From: Misgurnus anguillicaudatus
Lineage: Eukaryota; Chordata; Actinopteri; Cypriniformes; Cobitidae
Reading direction: 5' to 3'
Length of the DNA: 64,000 bases
Assembly: GCF_027580225.2 (NCBI RefSeq)
Contig: NC_073342.2
Coordinates: 11,218,501-11,282,500, forward strand
The notes under the pieces were generated by a model. It was given only the letters and a program-made list of their open reading frames with translations. It ran no database searches and was not told the origin of the DNA. Positions 9,440 through 22,197 of this stretch are shown here, one piece after another (within the stretch, counting starts at the first letter, position 1; each line of letters starts with the position of its first letter). The translations under genes and the position numbers were made by a program.

Positions 9440-12160
9440 AGACATCAGACTGCCCCTTAACTTTCATACTCAATGCAAAGGTCAACTACGATAAAAAAAT
9501 GACGTTCGATGACGTCAGAGTTATTAAATTACAGGATTTTAAATAAACAAATTAATAATAACACATAAACTAATCAAACACAATCGCAGTATAGTAAAAT
9601 GTATATTTATATCTATATTTGTTAACATCAACGAGCCTCTGATAAAAATTATTTACCATCCAGCATGGTAATCAAAGCTACCTAACAGTTAGATGAGCAG
9701 AAAACGCTTAAAATGCTACTCTCACGCGCCGTGGAGCGTTGTTAAAGTCACTTCTGAGTGTTGTTTTACCTGCAGATGATCGCTGTTTTAATAAAACTCC
9801 TCTCTGAATGTTGTTTTACCCGCATTTGGGCGTAAACTCACCTCTGAATGCTACCTCCAGCGTTGTTTAACTCACCGCAGACCGCGCTAGCTGATACCTA
9901 TTTGGGATCAGACTGCGAGGGAATATTAACATTTAAAACCCAGTTGAATGGCCAGATAAATATGATCCGGGTCATAAAAGAACAGATCAATTGAGATTAT
10001 GGGGGTCAATAAAATATATTTTTTGTACCAGGGTAATTGAAGCCGGGTGTCCACTGCTCACTAACTTGCTGTACGTTTCACCGAGTACATAAAACAATCA
10101 CCTGACTGAAACGTACATATCGTTACGTTCTGGCAAAACTTTATTATCTTTTGATATTATCTATTCGGATTAACAGTTACAGTTAACTCATAGCCTACTC
10201 GAGTCTCGGTAGTGAGACACCTAGACACATGTTAAATATTTTGTCTAGCTGTTCAAGAATAGTTTGCCATATAGTTTTGTGCGGTTTGGTACGTATTACG
10301 TAATCAACGCGATATCATTATTGTGCGATTCCCTGCCGTTTAATTTCATCAAAACACAAAAAACGAAAACATACAAATGCATTTTTATTATAAATTGTTC
10401 CGTTTGCGAGGCAATACCATACTCTTTCGGTAACTTACCTCGAGTAAGTGCGATGACCTCGAGGAGTGCGATCCAGAAGATGTGCTCTTGGCACCTCAAA
10501 AACATGGAAATAATTACTAATTGATGTCAAAATGAGTGTATGCTGACAAGTCTGAACATCCTTTATTAATATTGTGCCTTTTATAAACGTTAATAAACAT
10601 GCATCTGATACGGGCCAAGTATGACTCGCTGTATACCACATAGCGCCTCTAGTGGACGTTTCAAAGGGAAATGTACTTTCAGCTACGTATTTTAGGTTTT
10701 GCAAAAATGTAGGCAGAGTAACGTATTTCCAATGAGCCTGGGTTGGAAATGAGGATCATTCAATTTTGTCCGTATATGGGTGCACACATTATCTGATTTC
10801 ACATATAACAGCTTTTAACCAAATTATTAATATACAGCATATTATTATAATGCCTCAAATAATATGTAAAGTAGCAGCTTTTAATAAATATTTTTAAAAT
10901 CAGTTATCCAACAACCCCTGTGACGGGGCTACACTTCCATAAGAGGTTCCTATGTTAATAAACCATTGCCTTTTTGTTTCTACATTTAAAACACAAAGCT
11001 GGCAATTCTGGCAATACTTTCGTTCTTTTAATAATCTCTTTATTTTATTTTATTTATAAATCAATCTGGGTTATCTGATTTATCTATTTGGCTTGTGTTT
11101 TGTTTCCGTGCTCTTCATGCATTTTGCACATATTTGTTCTGCACTCGTTGTATCGATGTTGCGCTATTGCGTGCTACCCATGCTTCCGCATGCAATTTAG
11201 CTGAATGGGCTAGGTGTTCTGCGTCTCATATTTAGGAGTTCATCAAACTAAACATTAAAAAACTGATGTTTTTTGACGGGTATAAGTTTTAAAATGTATT
11301 TAAAGCAGAGTGATTATCTTGTCAAAAGTGAAACTACAAAACAAGTATAAGCCGTTTCTTTAAATTTCGGTGATGAAACGGAAAATATCTGCACCGAACC
11401 TATATTTATGCCTGACACGACTGTCTTTCTTGTGATTTAATATTATGGTCGCTGTTCACTCTAAAATGATAGCAAAGAGATTCCTGAAATAAATAATATA
11501 AGAATCATCAGGTCTTTCTGTATCTAAAGTGAATACAGAGATGATCAAAGTCAAAGCAAGCAAGCAGGTATTTCTGTGCTAATAAATAATGCGTAGTGTC
11601 TATAAAATCATTTATTTCAGTGTTTTTCTTGTTATAAATTAATGTTTAATGAATTGTATATAAGGCTTAATTTTTATAGTTTACAGAAACAATCACAAAT
11701 TATTTGTCATTTCTCTTTTTTTTTGTCATGACAGCTTTGACGCGCTAAATCTCCAAATTAAATAAAAAGGTTTCCAAGGCAGGATCACCTTTGTTTTGTT
11801 TTTTTTAGGTTTAGTTTTCAAAATGTTTTTTTGTGTGATGTTCTGTAGATCGTGGCTTTAAAATGTTATGAGGAAAAATTAAACAAATGTTGCCATACTT
11901 TTAACCCTAAAATATATATATAAATGCATCGTCAGTTTTGTCTTTGGCCATCACTTGAAAGACAGTTTTGGACACTTTATCAGAAAGTTGTTTGTGTGTG
12001 CTGCTTGTGAAAGAAAATTAAAGTTACCTATTTGTACCTGGTCTGACCCCCTCCCAACCCATGCAGACAAACATAGATATGATTCGACTATCGGTCGACT
12101 ATGGAAAGATTCGACAGTTCTGATTCGAATATGTAAATCCTTAGTCGAGGACACCCCTAC
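9440..12160. other. Non-coding stretch, no supported gene
   Basis: AT-rich intergenic or intronic DNA. At 9700-9890 there are loose repeats built around GTTGTTTTACC and CTCTGAATG. At 12080-12160 a segment rich in TTCGA/TCGACTA and ending ACACCCCTAC looks like a hAT-type end without a visible partner. None of the short ORFs carries a recognisable motif. Confidence 0.5.
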
Positions 12161-12162
12161 AG

Positions 12163-13172
12163 TTATTATTTCAGTATTTCGTTCACTGTACTCACAGTTT
12201 CTCTTCTCGGCTGAACACAACGCCGGCGACGGGTAGTGGTAAGGTAAGTCCACGTTGGTGTCACTGTTACTGCACTCCACGAGCCCACACACACAGTGCT
12301 TCTGCCGGATCTGGGGTAAGTATGAGCGACAGGAGACACGGCACAACACTGCAACACTCCAGGTGTACACACGTCAAAATAGCACACTCACCCACAGCAG
12401 CACACACTCTTTTGTGAAATATAAGGCCAATACTTCCACACTCGATCCAGCTCTGTCCCGGGGGAGTCGTTGGAGCGCTGTCACAGCGGGTGAAATAAAG
12501 ATCGTGAGTCCCCTCGCGGTCTTCTGCGTATCTCGTCCTTCCTTGGCACACCCACCGGCTATAATTCTCCACGGTGTGGCCACTACGGAAAGAGAAATCC
12601 TCCACACAACGGTAAGCCTCTATGTAGCACTTACTTTGAAAGTAAACAACGTGTACTCACAGCCTTCGTTGAATCTCTATCCCACAGCTTCCATGTCGTT
12701 GTCTTCACCTTACAGCCCTTAGGTGATCACCATATTACTCGGGTTTCGCTGTGGATGACTTCCCCAATAGCCTTCAAAACAACACACACATTAGGTAGGT
12801 ATGGTTTGCAACAACACAGCTTTTACCTTCTACTCGGTGCTACTGGCGAAACGCCAATCTTCCTTGTAATCCAGTGTATCCTTTCGCAATGCTTAGCCTG
12901 TTTGTTCTGTCCTCACGCCACTATGTTGCCACCTAGTCCACAGCGCCGCTTCTCCGCTTCCAAAACAGGAACAACTTCCTGGGTCCGGATGCTCCTTTTA
13001 TCCTCCCAGCTCATACGATACCCTTCGCCGTGTCATTGCACACACCTGGTGTGTGTTTGCCCTGATTTGCGTTGCCCCGGGGTTACCCGGAAGTGCCGGT
13101 GTTTGTGGAAGTCAGTTCGGGCGGAACCTTCTCCTGCTAGTTTTTAGTTCCGCCCGTTTGTCACTCGTGACA
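12163..13172 (-). mobile_element. LTR-like sequence, minus orientation, truncated at its low-coordinate end
   Basis: Read on the minus strand from 13172 it begins TGTCACGAGTGAC and continues into CGGGCGGAACT...GGTTCCGCCCG, then an ACACCGG...TCCGG segment and a TATA-like GGATAAAAGG. The same order of motifs opens the LTR-like element at 46374. It interrupts an fcsk intron: the sequence after 13172 resumes similarity to the intron upstream of the fcsk exon at 38043. The low-coordinate boundary is not defined, and coding calls inside it are not credible. Confidence 0.5.
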
Positions 13173-13227
13173 TGTATCCTATTCTTTTTTCTTTAGGCAT
13201 AACATTTATATATTTACAGTATTTAAG

Positions 13228-13860
13228 GTGCTCTACTGAAAGCAGTTTGTGTATGCAGTGATCTGGTGTGTTTATCTTCTCCTCTTTCACTGAAAGATCA
13301 GCTGTTAAAGCGCTGGGGTGGAGGACTGGAACTGCGCAGCTGGTCTACATTACCACATGGTTCTGGTCTCGGTCAGTAAATTCATGTTGTGTGGAAATTA
13401 GCTGAGTAATGTCCTGATCCATCCCTTCAGAGTTGCATATAAAATATTAAATATGTAAAGTTCACTGTGTTTGTAGGCACCAGCAGTATCCTGGCAGGTG
13501 CAGCTCTTGCTGCAGTGTACAGAAGTACAGGACGAAGCTACGACACAACATCTCTCATTCATGATGTTCTTTACCTGGAGCAGATACTCACCACTGGTAT
13601 GACATGTTATGTTAGATGATGATGATGAGATGCTGAATTCGTGGTGCAGGAAGTTCACTTTGAATTTGTTTTGTGTTGTAGGTGGTGGATGGCAGGATCA
13701 GGTTGGTGGTTTGTTTGGAGGAGTGAAGGTCGCTCGATCAGCAGCTCAGTTACCTCTGAGAGTTGAAGTTGAACAGCTGTCTCTCTCTCTCTCAAGACTT
13801 CATTCAGTGGAGTTAGATTTGGATGGAATCTCCATCATTCAAGAGCTCCGAACATCCTAA
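13228..13860 (+). pseudogene. fcsk: fcsk (L-fucokinase) partial duplicate, internally deleted
   Basis: Three exons match exons of the second fcsk copy: 13228-13371 (GALLKAVCVCSDLV...), 13477-13596 ([17 protein letters not shown]...) and 13682 onward ([14 protein letters not shown]...). These encode the GHMP-kinase ATP-binding region (HGSGLG|GTSS across the junction). Exon 3 then jumps inside LSLSLS straight into the gene's final exon ([15 protein letters not shown]), in frame, with a TAA at 13858-13860. About 2.4 kb present in the other copy is missing, removing three exons. Upstream exons are absent, cut off by the LTR-like element. L-fucokinase phosphorylates free L-fucose in the GDP-fucose salvage pathway; this fragment cannot encode an active enzyme. 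Confidence 0.88.
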
Positions 13861-15580
13861 CATTTATAAATTAAATCTGATTCACTACACACACAACATA
13901 TATCTGTGCCTATGTAAATATAAAATGTTCTTATTTCATATGGATTGCTTATATCAATTTTAACATTTAACAAAAATATAAACAAAATTTTAACATTGCA
14001 CAATACCATTTTAAAAATGTTAATAAATGTGAAAGAAAAGAGCGAGTTAAAAGCAGACCTTTATGTATGATTTCTTAAATCGCTCTCATGGTATTTGCAG
14101 CGACACTTGAAGCCAAACACATCCAAATATAAAAACAAGTTGGAAGCCTTGCTTTTATACAATGGTTGAGAGGAAAGCAGAAAACGTTGTTATTAAGCGG
14201 CTGTGCCTGTGACGGCCGTCAATTAAAACTGAAGCTTGTCTCTCTCTCCTTACCCCCTGATGCACTGACACCTTTTTATAATAACGCACTCAGCTACCTT
14301 GAAAAATTGTACGACCTTTTAGACAATAACTATATCACAAAAATGCTGCAGCCCTTATCTGTAGCCTATTTTTTAACTCTACTGGTGTGTCCTGGAATAT
14401 CAGGTAAGCTGGACCACCAGAAAAAATAGGCCACTTAAGGTTTAAGTGTCTTATTTCTTACAAAGTTAACAGCCAATGACTGCAAAGAATTTTTGAGCCG
14501 AGGTTGCTGGGGGGGGCTGATATATCCGATCTTACTTCTCAATAATAAGGTTGGTAAATCAATGAAAAACAAATGCACATTAAGAAGAAATAAGTCTTAA
14601 TCCATGTCTTGATGGCCTCTGTGGGATGCTGATTTAGCTCAATTATTGAAATTTTTATTTATAAAAACATTTTTAGTAACTGTCCCAATTTACCTGAATG
14701 TGTTGAGGTAAAAGCCATTAATTTAATTTAAATTGCGCCACCCATTTGAGTTTATTCGTCTTATTAAAATTATTTATATTATTAATATATTAATATTTTT
14801 CCATTTATGACAAACACTTTTCACATTTTATCTTCTAAATGTGTTTGTATGTGATGTGTGTCGACATAATGAACGACAATCAAATTGATGTTTTAATGTA
14901 ATTTAAGTGCAATGTTACACTGTTACATTATAAAATGTAATATAATTAATATGTGTTTTATCAGAAATTATTATTTTACTTTGCAGTCTGACTGGCCCAT
15001 TTCTCCTGAATCTTTCTATCTCAAAAAATATGGGGCAGCTAACTTGTAGGGCCTGAACAATTATATACGTATATACATATACCTGAAAACCTTAATGTAT
15101 TAACTAACATGAACAAACCATTAGCAATACATTTGTTACAGTATTTTTAATCTTTGTTAATGTTAGCTAATAGTAAAAAAGCTTTTAATAGTTTGTTCAT
15201 GTTAGTTCACAGTGCATTAACGTTAACAGGATTTTAATAAAATATTAGTAATTGTTGAAATTAACATTAACAAAGATTAATAAATGCTGTATACAGTAAG
15301 TGTAGTTCATTATTAGTTCATGTTAACTAATGTAGTTAACTAATGTTAACTAATGAACCTTATTGTAAAGTGTTACCCATAGCTAAAAGGCAGAATACAA
15401 ATTCCATTATAAATTATATCACAGTTTTAAGTTATCTTATCCAGACACACTCTCTGTACCTGTGAACAAAAACGACTTTACCCATAAGTTCTTTGTTTTA
15501 TGTAAACTGACGAACTGAAAGTAAAAACTTTAAGCAGTGTAAGTGAAACTGGATTTACTCTGAATCTTCTTCTAGGAAAG
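13861..15580. other. fcsk to GIMAP spacer, shared between duplication units
   Basis: The first 180 bases after the stop and the last several hundred before GIMAP exon 1 are clearly similar to 41083-42433. The middle (about 14040-15050) has no counterpart there. 15090-15370 holds repeated TTAACTAATG/GTTAATG strings near an imperfect palindrome that is also present near 41950-42200. Confidence 0.6.
15513..15548 (+). promoter_or_regulatory. Two IRF-type half-sites upstream of GIMAP exon 1
   Basis: AACTGAAA at 15513-15520 and AAGTGAAA at 15541-15548 fit the AANNGAAA half-site of interferon-regulatory factors. Both are conserved at equivalent places before the second GIMAP exon 1. Function is inferred. 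Confidence 0.35.
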
Positions 15581-15602
15581 ATGTCTAGTAAAATAGACGC
15601 AG
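15581..15602 (+). CDS. GIMAP gene 1, coding exon 1
   Basis: A short first coding exon reading MSSKIDA plus one base, followed by the donor GTAAGAAA. It is nearly identical to the exon at 42434-42455 (MSSKMDA). Joining it to the acceptor at 22585 gives GGT GAC ACC and continues into the GTPase domain, so the phase agrees. The predicted gene would use exons A, B and C downstream, which are all damaged. Confidence 0.7.
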
Positions 15603-16033
15603 GTAAGAAATCCTTAAATCCTATAATTTAGTATTTATGAGACATTATTAACTTATGAAAAGTAGAGATTAACGACACCAGAAAACATCAGAAAGTTATT
15701 GTTAGTCCAGTGTTGGTGACAGCTGTCTCTCAGACAGTATTGCTTGCTTTTCTGCTATGACGGAAACGCAAATAAGCGATCTAGTTGACTGATAAATTAA
15801 TAACATTATTAAAGGTACTTTAACGAAAATGAAGAATAAACTGTTAGGGAGTAGGCTATAAGATAAATGTGCTTAATGGATTAAGACAGTAACATTAAAA
15901 CATAAAATTCACTTCAGTATAGGCAACACCTTTAATTAAGCATAGCCTAGCTGTACAGGCAATCAGACGAGTTCAGAACACAAGCGCTAAATATAACACG
16001 AAAACCTTTTCACAGAACACGCGCTTCATATGC

Positions 16034-17351
16034 GTTTTTATACAACAGTTCTTTCTGGTTCTCAAATCTGATTGGCTAAGAGGCGTGCAATATTCTACTG
16101 ATAACGGCACAGTAACCACTTCACCTTTCGTATCATTCCGCCACCTAGTGAATGGAGGTTCTAAACAGGCTCATTTCTGAATGGAAAAACTGCACACACA
16201 TGGACACACACAAATGCGCGGTTTTGAATCACTCTCCGTGTGTCTCATTAGTTCACTAGCTCGTAAATCAGTCTGTGAATCCCAAGTTATTATTCCGTCA
16301 AAGATCAGCGGTCTTGGATTTGACGTTAAACTTAATGGGAGTAATGTCTTGTCACATCGTGTGGACGATTAACACTTGGAAAGAGGAATGTAAACTATTT
16401 TTTTCTGGAGCAATATCTCTTCTCAGAATGCGAAAACACTGTGGAACTGCAGGTAAGCACCGCAGCTTTTAAATGTGGACATTGATCATTTACTTTATCG
16501 TGACGTGACTATTAAAACATGTTATGAGATATCGCCACTGATATATTTATAAGCAGCATGCAAAACATCTCTCTGACACTTATAAAAAACGTTTTATATA
16601 GTACTGACAAGAACAAAGTTTAATAATAATCGAGTGCTCGTATCGCGTTGAGTAAATGAGAAAGCAGTAGTAACGTTATACAAGTATAGTTTTATTAACT
16701 TTTACCCCACGCCAAAACAATAACAACACAAAAGACACTAAATATGAATAAAAAAAAAACAAGTAATAGTTTGATCATGACACCAAATACTGCTGATTTG
16801 ATCTAATTTTAACGATCAAAAACAAACAAGGCCAACATGAGAGCCAGGGAATCCCTGTCAGAAATGTAGCCCAGAGAGGGCGGTGGTCAGCGGGGCGAGT
16901 GAACACTGACGTCCGCTCATGCTCTGGTTCTCATTCGTACCGAATCTCACTAAGCAAACGTTCAAGCAGGCCCTATCTTTACTAATCAACTGCAGATTTA
17001 AATATAATACATATACATTCTCGACTGAACTAATCTAAAAAAATAAACTTTGTGACCAAGAAACGGTAATATAAAGAAACGGCTTTTCCGTCCATTGAGT
17101 TGTTATAAGATTTAAACCAGCCGAAAGTGTTACCTGTCATTCTGGCCGCCCTCAAATCCGTGGCGGAAGAAAGTAGTTCCCAAACAAGAGGCTTTTAAAA
17201 TAACTCTGTTGTTGTTTTCTAGTTTTCTTTTTTCTAGTTTTGCCGTCGAACTGTTGTATAAAAGCAATACAATAAAAGGCCTACGGCCTCGTGCCTCTGG
17301 CCTAATCACATCCGTGATGATATAGAGCTATATCACACTCCTTCTCGAGCG
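16034..17351. mobile_element. Insertion of about 1.3 kb relative to the paralogous unit
   Basis: The other unit reads continuously across this point (CACGCGCTTTTATATTACGCACAG near 43080), whereas here about 1.3 kb intervenes. Near the ends are inverted TTTTATACAACAGTT and AACTGTTGTATAAAAG, consistent with a DNA transposon. No transposase is recognised. The exact boundaries are uncertain. Confidence 0.5.
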
Positions 17352-17594
17352 ATATTGCTTAAATATTACGCACAGTCGAGCGGATTGGAGGAAAGTTTGT
17401 GTTTAGGCAAATACAGTGTCTTGACATTCTAGCACGTCCCCTTTGCTCATTACACATACTGTTTACATTTCCTAAAGGTATAGTTTAACCAAAAATGAAA
17501 ATTTTGTCATCATTTACTCACTCATGTTGTAACAAACCTTCATACATTTCTGATGATCATGAAGGAAGATAGTTTCAGGATTGTTTTTGAGGAT

Positions 17595-18202
17595 TGAAAG
17601 TAACGCATTACTTATAAATGTACACATTAATATTTGAGTTACTTTTAAAAAAAAAGTAATGCGAGTTACTTTTCAGTTTAATTGATTTGATTAAAAAAAT
17701 TATGTAAATTAAACTGAATGTAGAATTACGCACTCAGAATGCGGGAACAGAAACGGACATGGCAGGCCAGAGCTTGACTTATTTTGCGATGGAAATATGC
17801 AATTTCTGAATGCAGAACTTCATGAAAAACAGTTGCAAGGCCTATAAGAGTTCATGCCTCAGCCAAGAAAGAAAAAGTAATGCAAAAGGAACGTAAGCAT
17901 TACTTTCCCTGAAAAGTAACTAAGTAATGCAATTAGTTTTTTTGGGGGGGGGGGGGGGGGTTATAGGCTAAAGCACGCACATCAATCTAAATTTGGGTGC
18001 TGGACAAAAAAAACTTAATAGTGTATCACTGCAAAGTCGGCAACACCAAAGCTCAAAAACTATCAAAAATATTTATTATTTAAAACTAGTGCATGGCATC
18101 AAGGTTATGTTTCGAGCACGCAGGCTCTTCATCAGACACTTTTTTGGAAAAAACTTAATATTGTAATGCATTACTTTTAAAAAGTAACTTTCCCCAACAC
18201 TG
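17595..18202. repeat. Degenerate TE mosaic with AAGTAACTTT ends and a poly-G tract
   Basis: The segment is bounded by GTAACGCATTACT and AATGCATTACTTTTAAAAAG...CCCAACACTG, the widespread fish hAT-type end. A run of about 18 G lies near 17944-17961, and a nested segment at 17995-18150 separates the parts. Confidence 0.5.
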
Positions 18203-18338
18203 ATGTTTACATCTATGAATGTTGCACTCTACAATGTATACTACGTATTATATTGTGTTGTACGTTGGGTACTGTATACTGTGTGTATACTGTATATTTT
18301 CTTGTGAATATATCATGTGAAAATTCTATATTGTTCAG

Positions 18339-18828
18339 TAGGGGTGCACTGATAAATGCCGACTTACACCAATAATACGTGGTGATGACTATTCTGAATA
18401 GGGGATTTTCACGCTGATACATAGTAGCTTTCAGCGATGTTTGTGCACGTCCACTTCCGGTGGATCATAATGCCAGTTCTGCTAGTCCAGATTGAACAGA
18501 AAAATAGTTGAGAAAGGTACGTAAAGGAATGATGGTGTTGTAGAAATGTAGTAAAGTAAAAGTACAGACAATTTGTTGCAAAATGTAACTAAGTAAATGT
18601 CAAAAGTATGCACTTTAGATTCTACTTAATCAAAGTACAAATACATGGAAATGTACTTAAATACAGTAACGAAGTATAAAAGCAAAAAGCAAAGCTGCAT
18701 GTGTAATGTAATGTAATGAGTTTTTGCACGAGAGCGCCCTCTGGCTTTTGGATGTAGCGGCATTTCACCGTATTTCATTCTGAAAGCATAGCAAGCATCA
18801 TCAGCCGATATATATCGATGCATCCCTA
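18339..18828. mobile_element. hAT-like MITE with GGGGTGCAC...GATATATATCGGC ends
   Basis: The left end TAGGGGTGCACTGAT and right end ATCGATGCATCCCTA are inverted. The right part (GCCGATATATATCG) has a close counterpart at 44870-44910 in the second unit, so it predates the segmental duplication. Confidence 0.55.
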
Positions 18829-20662
18829 TTGTACAGTCATGTACAGTGCCTCTAGTGTATAAAACTTATGTATAGATTTGTACATTGCTCCAGAATTTTA
18901 TTGTACATGTATTAATAGGTGCACGCCCGCCGACAGGGGGGGACAAACGGGTCTGTTGTCCCGGGCCCAGGGTGGGGGTGGGCCCAGAGGGGGGCCCAGA
19001 ACTGGAACCTATGGAATAATTGTTAAAATAAAGAAAATATTTGATTCATTTGATTTGAAGTTTAGTACGCTCAAAATGTCCGGTCAGACTCAGCACAAGT
19101 CCGGTGCTCAGAAAATAAAAGAAGAAAATATAGGCCTTATAGAGGAAAATAGAGGAAAATAGAATTCCTAATTCTCCCCTAATCTGTGACCGCAGATAAA
19201 GTCACTGCATCGCGTATGTTTAGAAGTATGTGCTGTTTGCTGTGAGGTTTTTATGAGAGAAAGCACAAACTATTTAATATTTAATGTGTAAAACTTGAAT
19301 TTGAAATAAAACTTACCGCGGAGAAGATAATGAGATAATATCTCTATTGCTAAGTGACGCGACAATTATTTATTATTTCAAATCCGTTTACAAGATAAAT
19401 ATAAATTGTTAAACAGATGAAATTATCTTGATATAGGCTACATTCATAATGAGAAGCCTTTTCTTTTTACTGTTACACTGTAGACAGTAATTTATGTATT
19501 TTATATAAATCTCTATGGTCGTGACAGCACATTGTTCATTATCTGTTGGTTCATGTTGGTCCAGTTTAATTCAGGGTAATCCTTTAATAAAATGTAATTA
19601 TAAAATATTTTATTGTTTTGTAATATTCACAGCGCACATTCTCTCAAATGTGCTTAATGTGCTTAAAACATGTTTACATATTCTGCAAAATTCCGCATTT
19701 TGCTAAAGAAATCCGCAGAAAAAGCAAAAAATAACTCTTGCAGCAATTAAAGCAGTTCAGATTTGTTTGAAATGGCAAAATAGTTATATTTCTTTTTTTA
19801 TTTACATTTTAGAGTATTTTTGTTTGTTCCAACAAGCGGTTAGAAGCCGACAGCAAGTTGACGACATGTTTGATGAATTGAACTCTCAAATCAACACTTC
19901 ACTTGTCTATAATAACAACTACATAAAATATATATTTTCAGCATATCACAGTGTTAGTTTAAACGTTTATTATCTACACACACTATTTTTTAAAAGCGGA
20001 GGCAGGTTGCTCTGCTGCTCGCAGCTGCAACAGGGGCAGAAATATAAAAATGAAAAGGGCTATAGCTACAAAACGAAACGAAATAAACATGAAACCGAAT
20101 AAACATGCAACCTGCTTACAACTTCGCTATGCATATATAGATTATGTATTGGATGCTGTTTGCATAGATTATGCGCAGTATCCAAGGTTTTAGTCCTCCA
20201 TTAATATTTTTTCCCGGTGCGCTGCGGTACTGCTGTTAAATACGCAACAGCTGCATTGTAAATGTGTGGCTGGCTGTGCTTATAGCGGACTCGTGCTATA
20301 GGTTAAAACTACGTTTGTTTTACAATCATCGTCTGTCAAAATGTTATTTTAATTAAATTGAAAAATATAAAAAGACGGAGAAGCCTAAATAAGCTCGAGG
20401 TCCGCCCGCGTATCAGCTGTGAGGTTAAAATTGGCCGAAACCCGACCTGAGGGGTGTAAAAATGTCGGGTCGGGCTTGGGCTGAAATGCAGGGCTCTACC
20501 CTCAGTCGCATTCATTGAGAAAAATGCAATGCATGCTCATCATGAAAACTCTTTACAAAATAATATCCCTCTGTGCTTTTGGTTCAAAGGCGTGCATGTG
20601 TGGAGAAATTTTGATTGAGTTTATATGTTTACTTCAAATTTCTAAAGAGAGGAGTAATATTT

Positions 20663-21494
20663 GAAGAGTTTGGTTCCAAAACGCGATAAACGCCATTTTT
20701 GAAAAAAATGAGTTACTGCCAAAATCAGTATTATATCAGGTCAGTAGTTAAAAGTAAATAATTAATTTTACGCAAAATTCAATACCCGCCGTGATATTCT
20801 GTCATCTTTTCTCCCTTTTTTCCCAAAATGCGACAAACGCCACTCCTCCTTTTTTACAGAACGCAATAAATCCATTTCTGATATTACAGCGGACCATTCA
20901 CGCAATGTAAACAAACATGGCAGCGCGCTGAGTACACGGAATCCTAATTTTCCTCATCTACTTTGTACTTCGTGATCAACAAACAAAACAAAATAATACT
21001 TTAATAGCATTGCCAAACCTGTGATGGTTTTCTGTGACGGGAAAGAAATCAGAGGCGATCGGTTGCTTGTTCTCCAGACAGCATCTTCTCATGCTAAAAC
21101 ATTGTGTTCTTAATATAACAAAGTAAGTGTTTTGGTTAATGCCATTAATGTTTATTTTTTAATCATTGTATACCACTAGTCAACTAAATAAATATAAAAT
21201 GGTAAAGATGAATGCACATTTATACATTGATTTAATAGATTTATAGCAATTTGAAATAAAAAACTGTCATGGATTTATTGCATTTTGTGGAAAAAAGAAT
21301 TCGTTTTTATAATAAATCTTTGAAAATCAAGTTATGGATTTGAATTTTTTATGTTTTTATAACCTAAAGATGCTATGTGAAAGTTTGTAACAGAAAATAG
21401 TGGTTTTCATCTTGTCACTTTCTTGGTATAGAAAACACGTTTTTACCGAAATTTGTCAAAATGGATTTATTGCGTTTTGGAACCAAACTCTTCA
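20663..21494. mobile_element. Nested DNA transposon with GAAGAGTTTGGTTCCAAAACGC ends
   Basis: About 25 bases at each end are inverted copies: GAAGAGTTTGGTTCCAAAAC at the left and its complement at the right. The element is 0.83 kb, non-coding, and lies inside the hAT insertion. Flanking ATTT on both sides is a possible short duplication. Confidence 0.65.
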
Positions 21495-21612
21495 TTTATT
21501 CAATTTTTAGTCCAAACACGGCATAATATTAGCTGAAGTTGTTTTACTGATATTTCCAGTCTGTTCATAATTCATACGTGATTATGATATTTTGTGTCAG
21601 TATACAGTGTTA

Positions 21613-21822
21613 GTACACTGAAAAAAATATTCATTGAATTTAATCAGTTTTTTAAGGTAAGTTGTTGCAATCAATTTATTTAAGCTACATTTAAACAAAA
21701 GTTTTATATTTTATTTTACTTTACTTATCTTTTTTGTTTAAATGTAGCTTAAATAAATTGATTGCAACCGCTTATCTTAAAAAATTGATTAAATTCAATG
21801 AATATTTTTTTTCAGTGTACTA
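21613..21822. mobile_element. Palindromic MITE (CACTGAAAAAAATATTCATTG ends)
   Basis: The left half through TTTAAGCTACATTTAAAC is mirrored by its complement on the right, leaving a short AT-rich loop. A foldback element of about 210 bp. Confidence 0.75.
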
Positions 21823-21828
21823 CATTTA

Positions 21829-22197
21829 AAGGTGCAGTGTGTAAATTTTAGAAGCATCTAGTGCAACCAACGGCTCAATCCACTCACCCCTCGCTTTTGA
21901 AACGCATAGAGAAGCTACAGTAGCCACCACCGGTAAAACATGTCATCGTCAGAGACAACTTAGTAAAAAAAGTTTGTCCGTTAAAGGTTTCTGTAGAAAC
22001 ATGGCGAAACAAAATGGCGACCTCCACGTAAGGGGACCCTCTGTGTATGTAGATAAAAACTTCTCATTCTAATGTAATATAAACATAACGGTTCATTATA
22101 AAAAGGTCTTTATACAACCCTGATAATATAGTTTTGTATATTATTTTGCATTTCTGTCAAGAGATCCTTCTAAAAATTACACACTGCACCTTTAACT
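21829..22197. mobile_element. MITE with AAAGGTGCAGTGTGTAAATT ends
   Basis: The left AAAGGTGCAGTGTGTAAATT and right ATTACACACTGCACCTTT are inverted. Non-coding, about 370 bp, directly adjacent to the previous palindrome. Confidence 0.75.

Noticed and set aside
12255..13147. Coding ORFs at 12.2-13.1 kb on both strands
   Set aside because: They lie in a GC-richer LTR-like segment, overlap each other and show no conserved motif.
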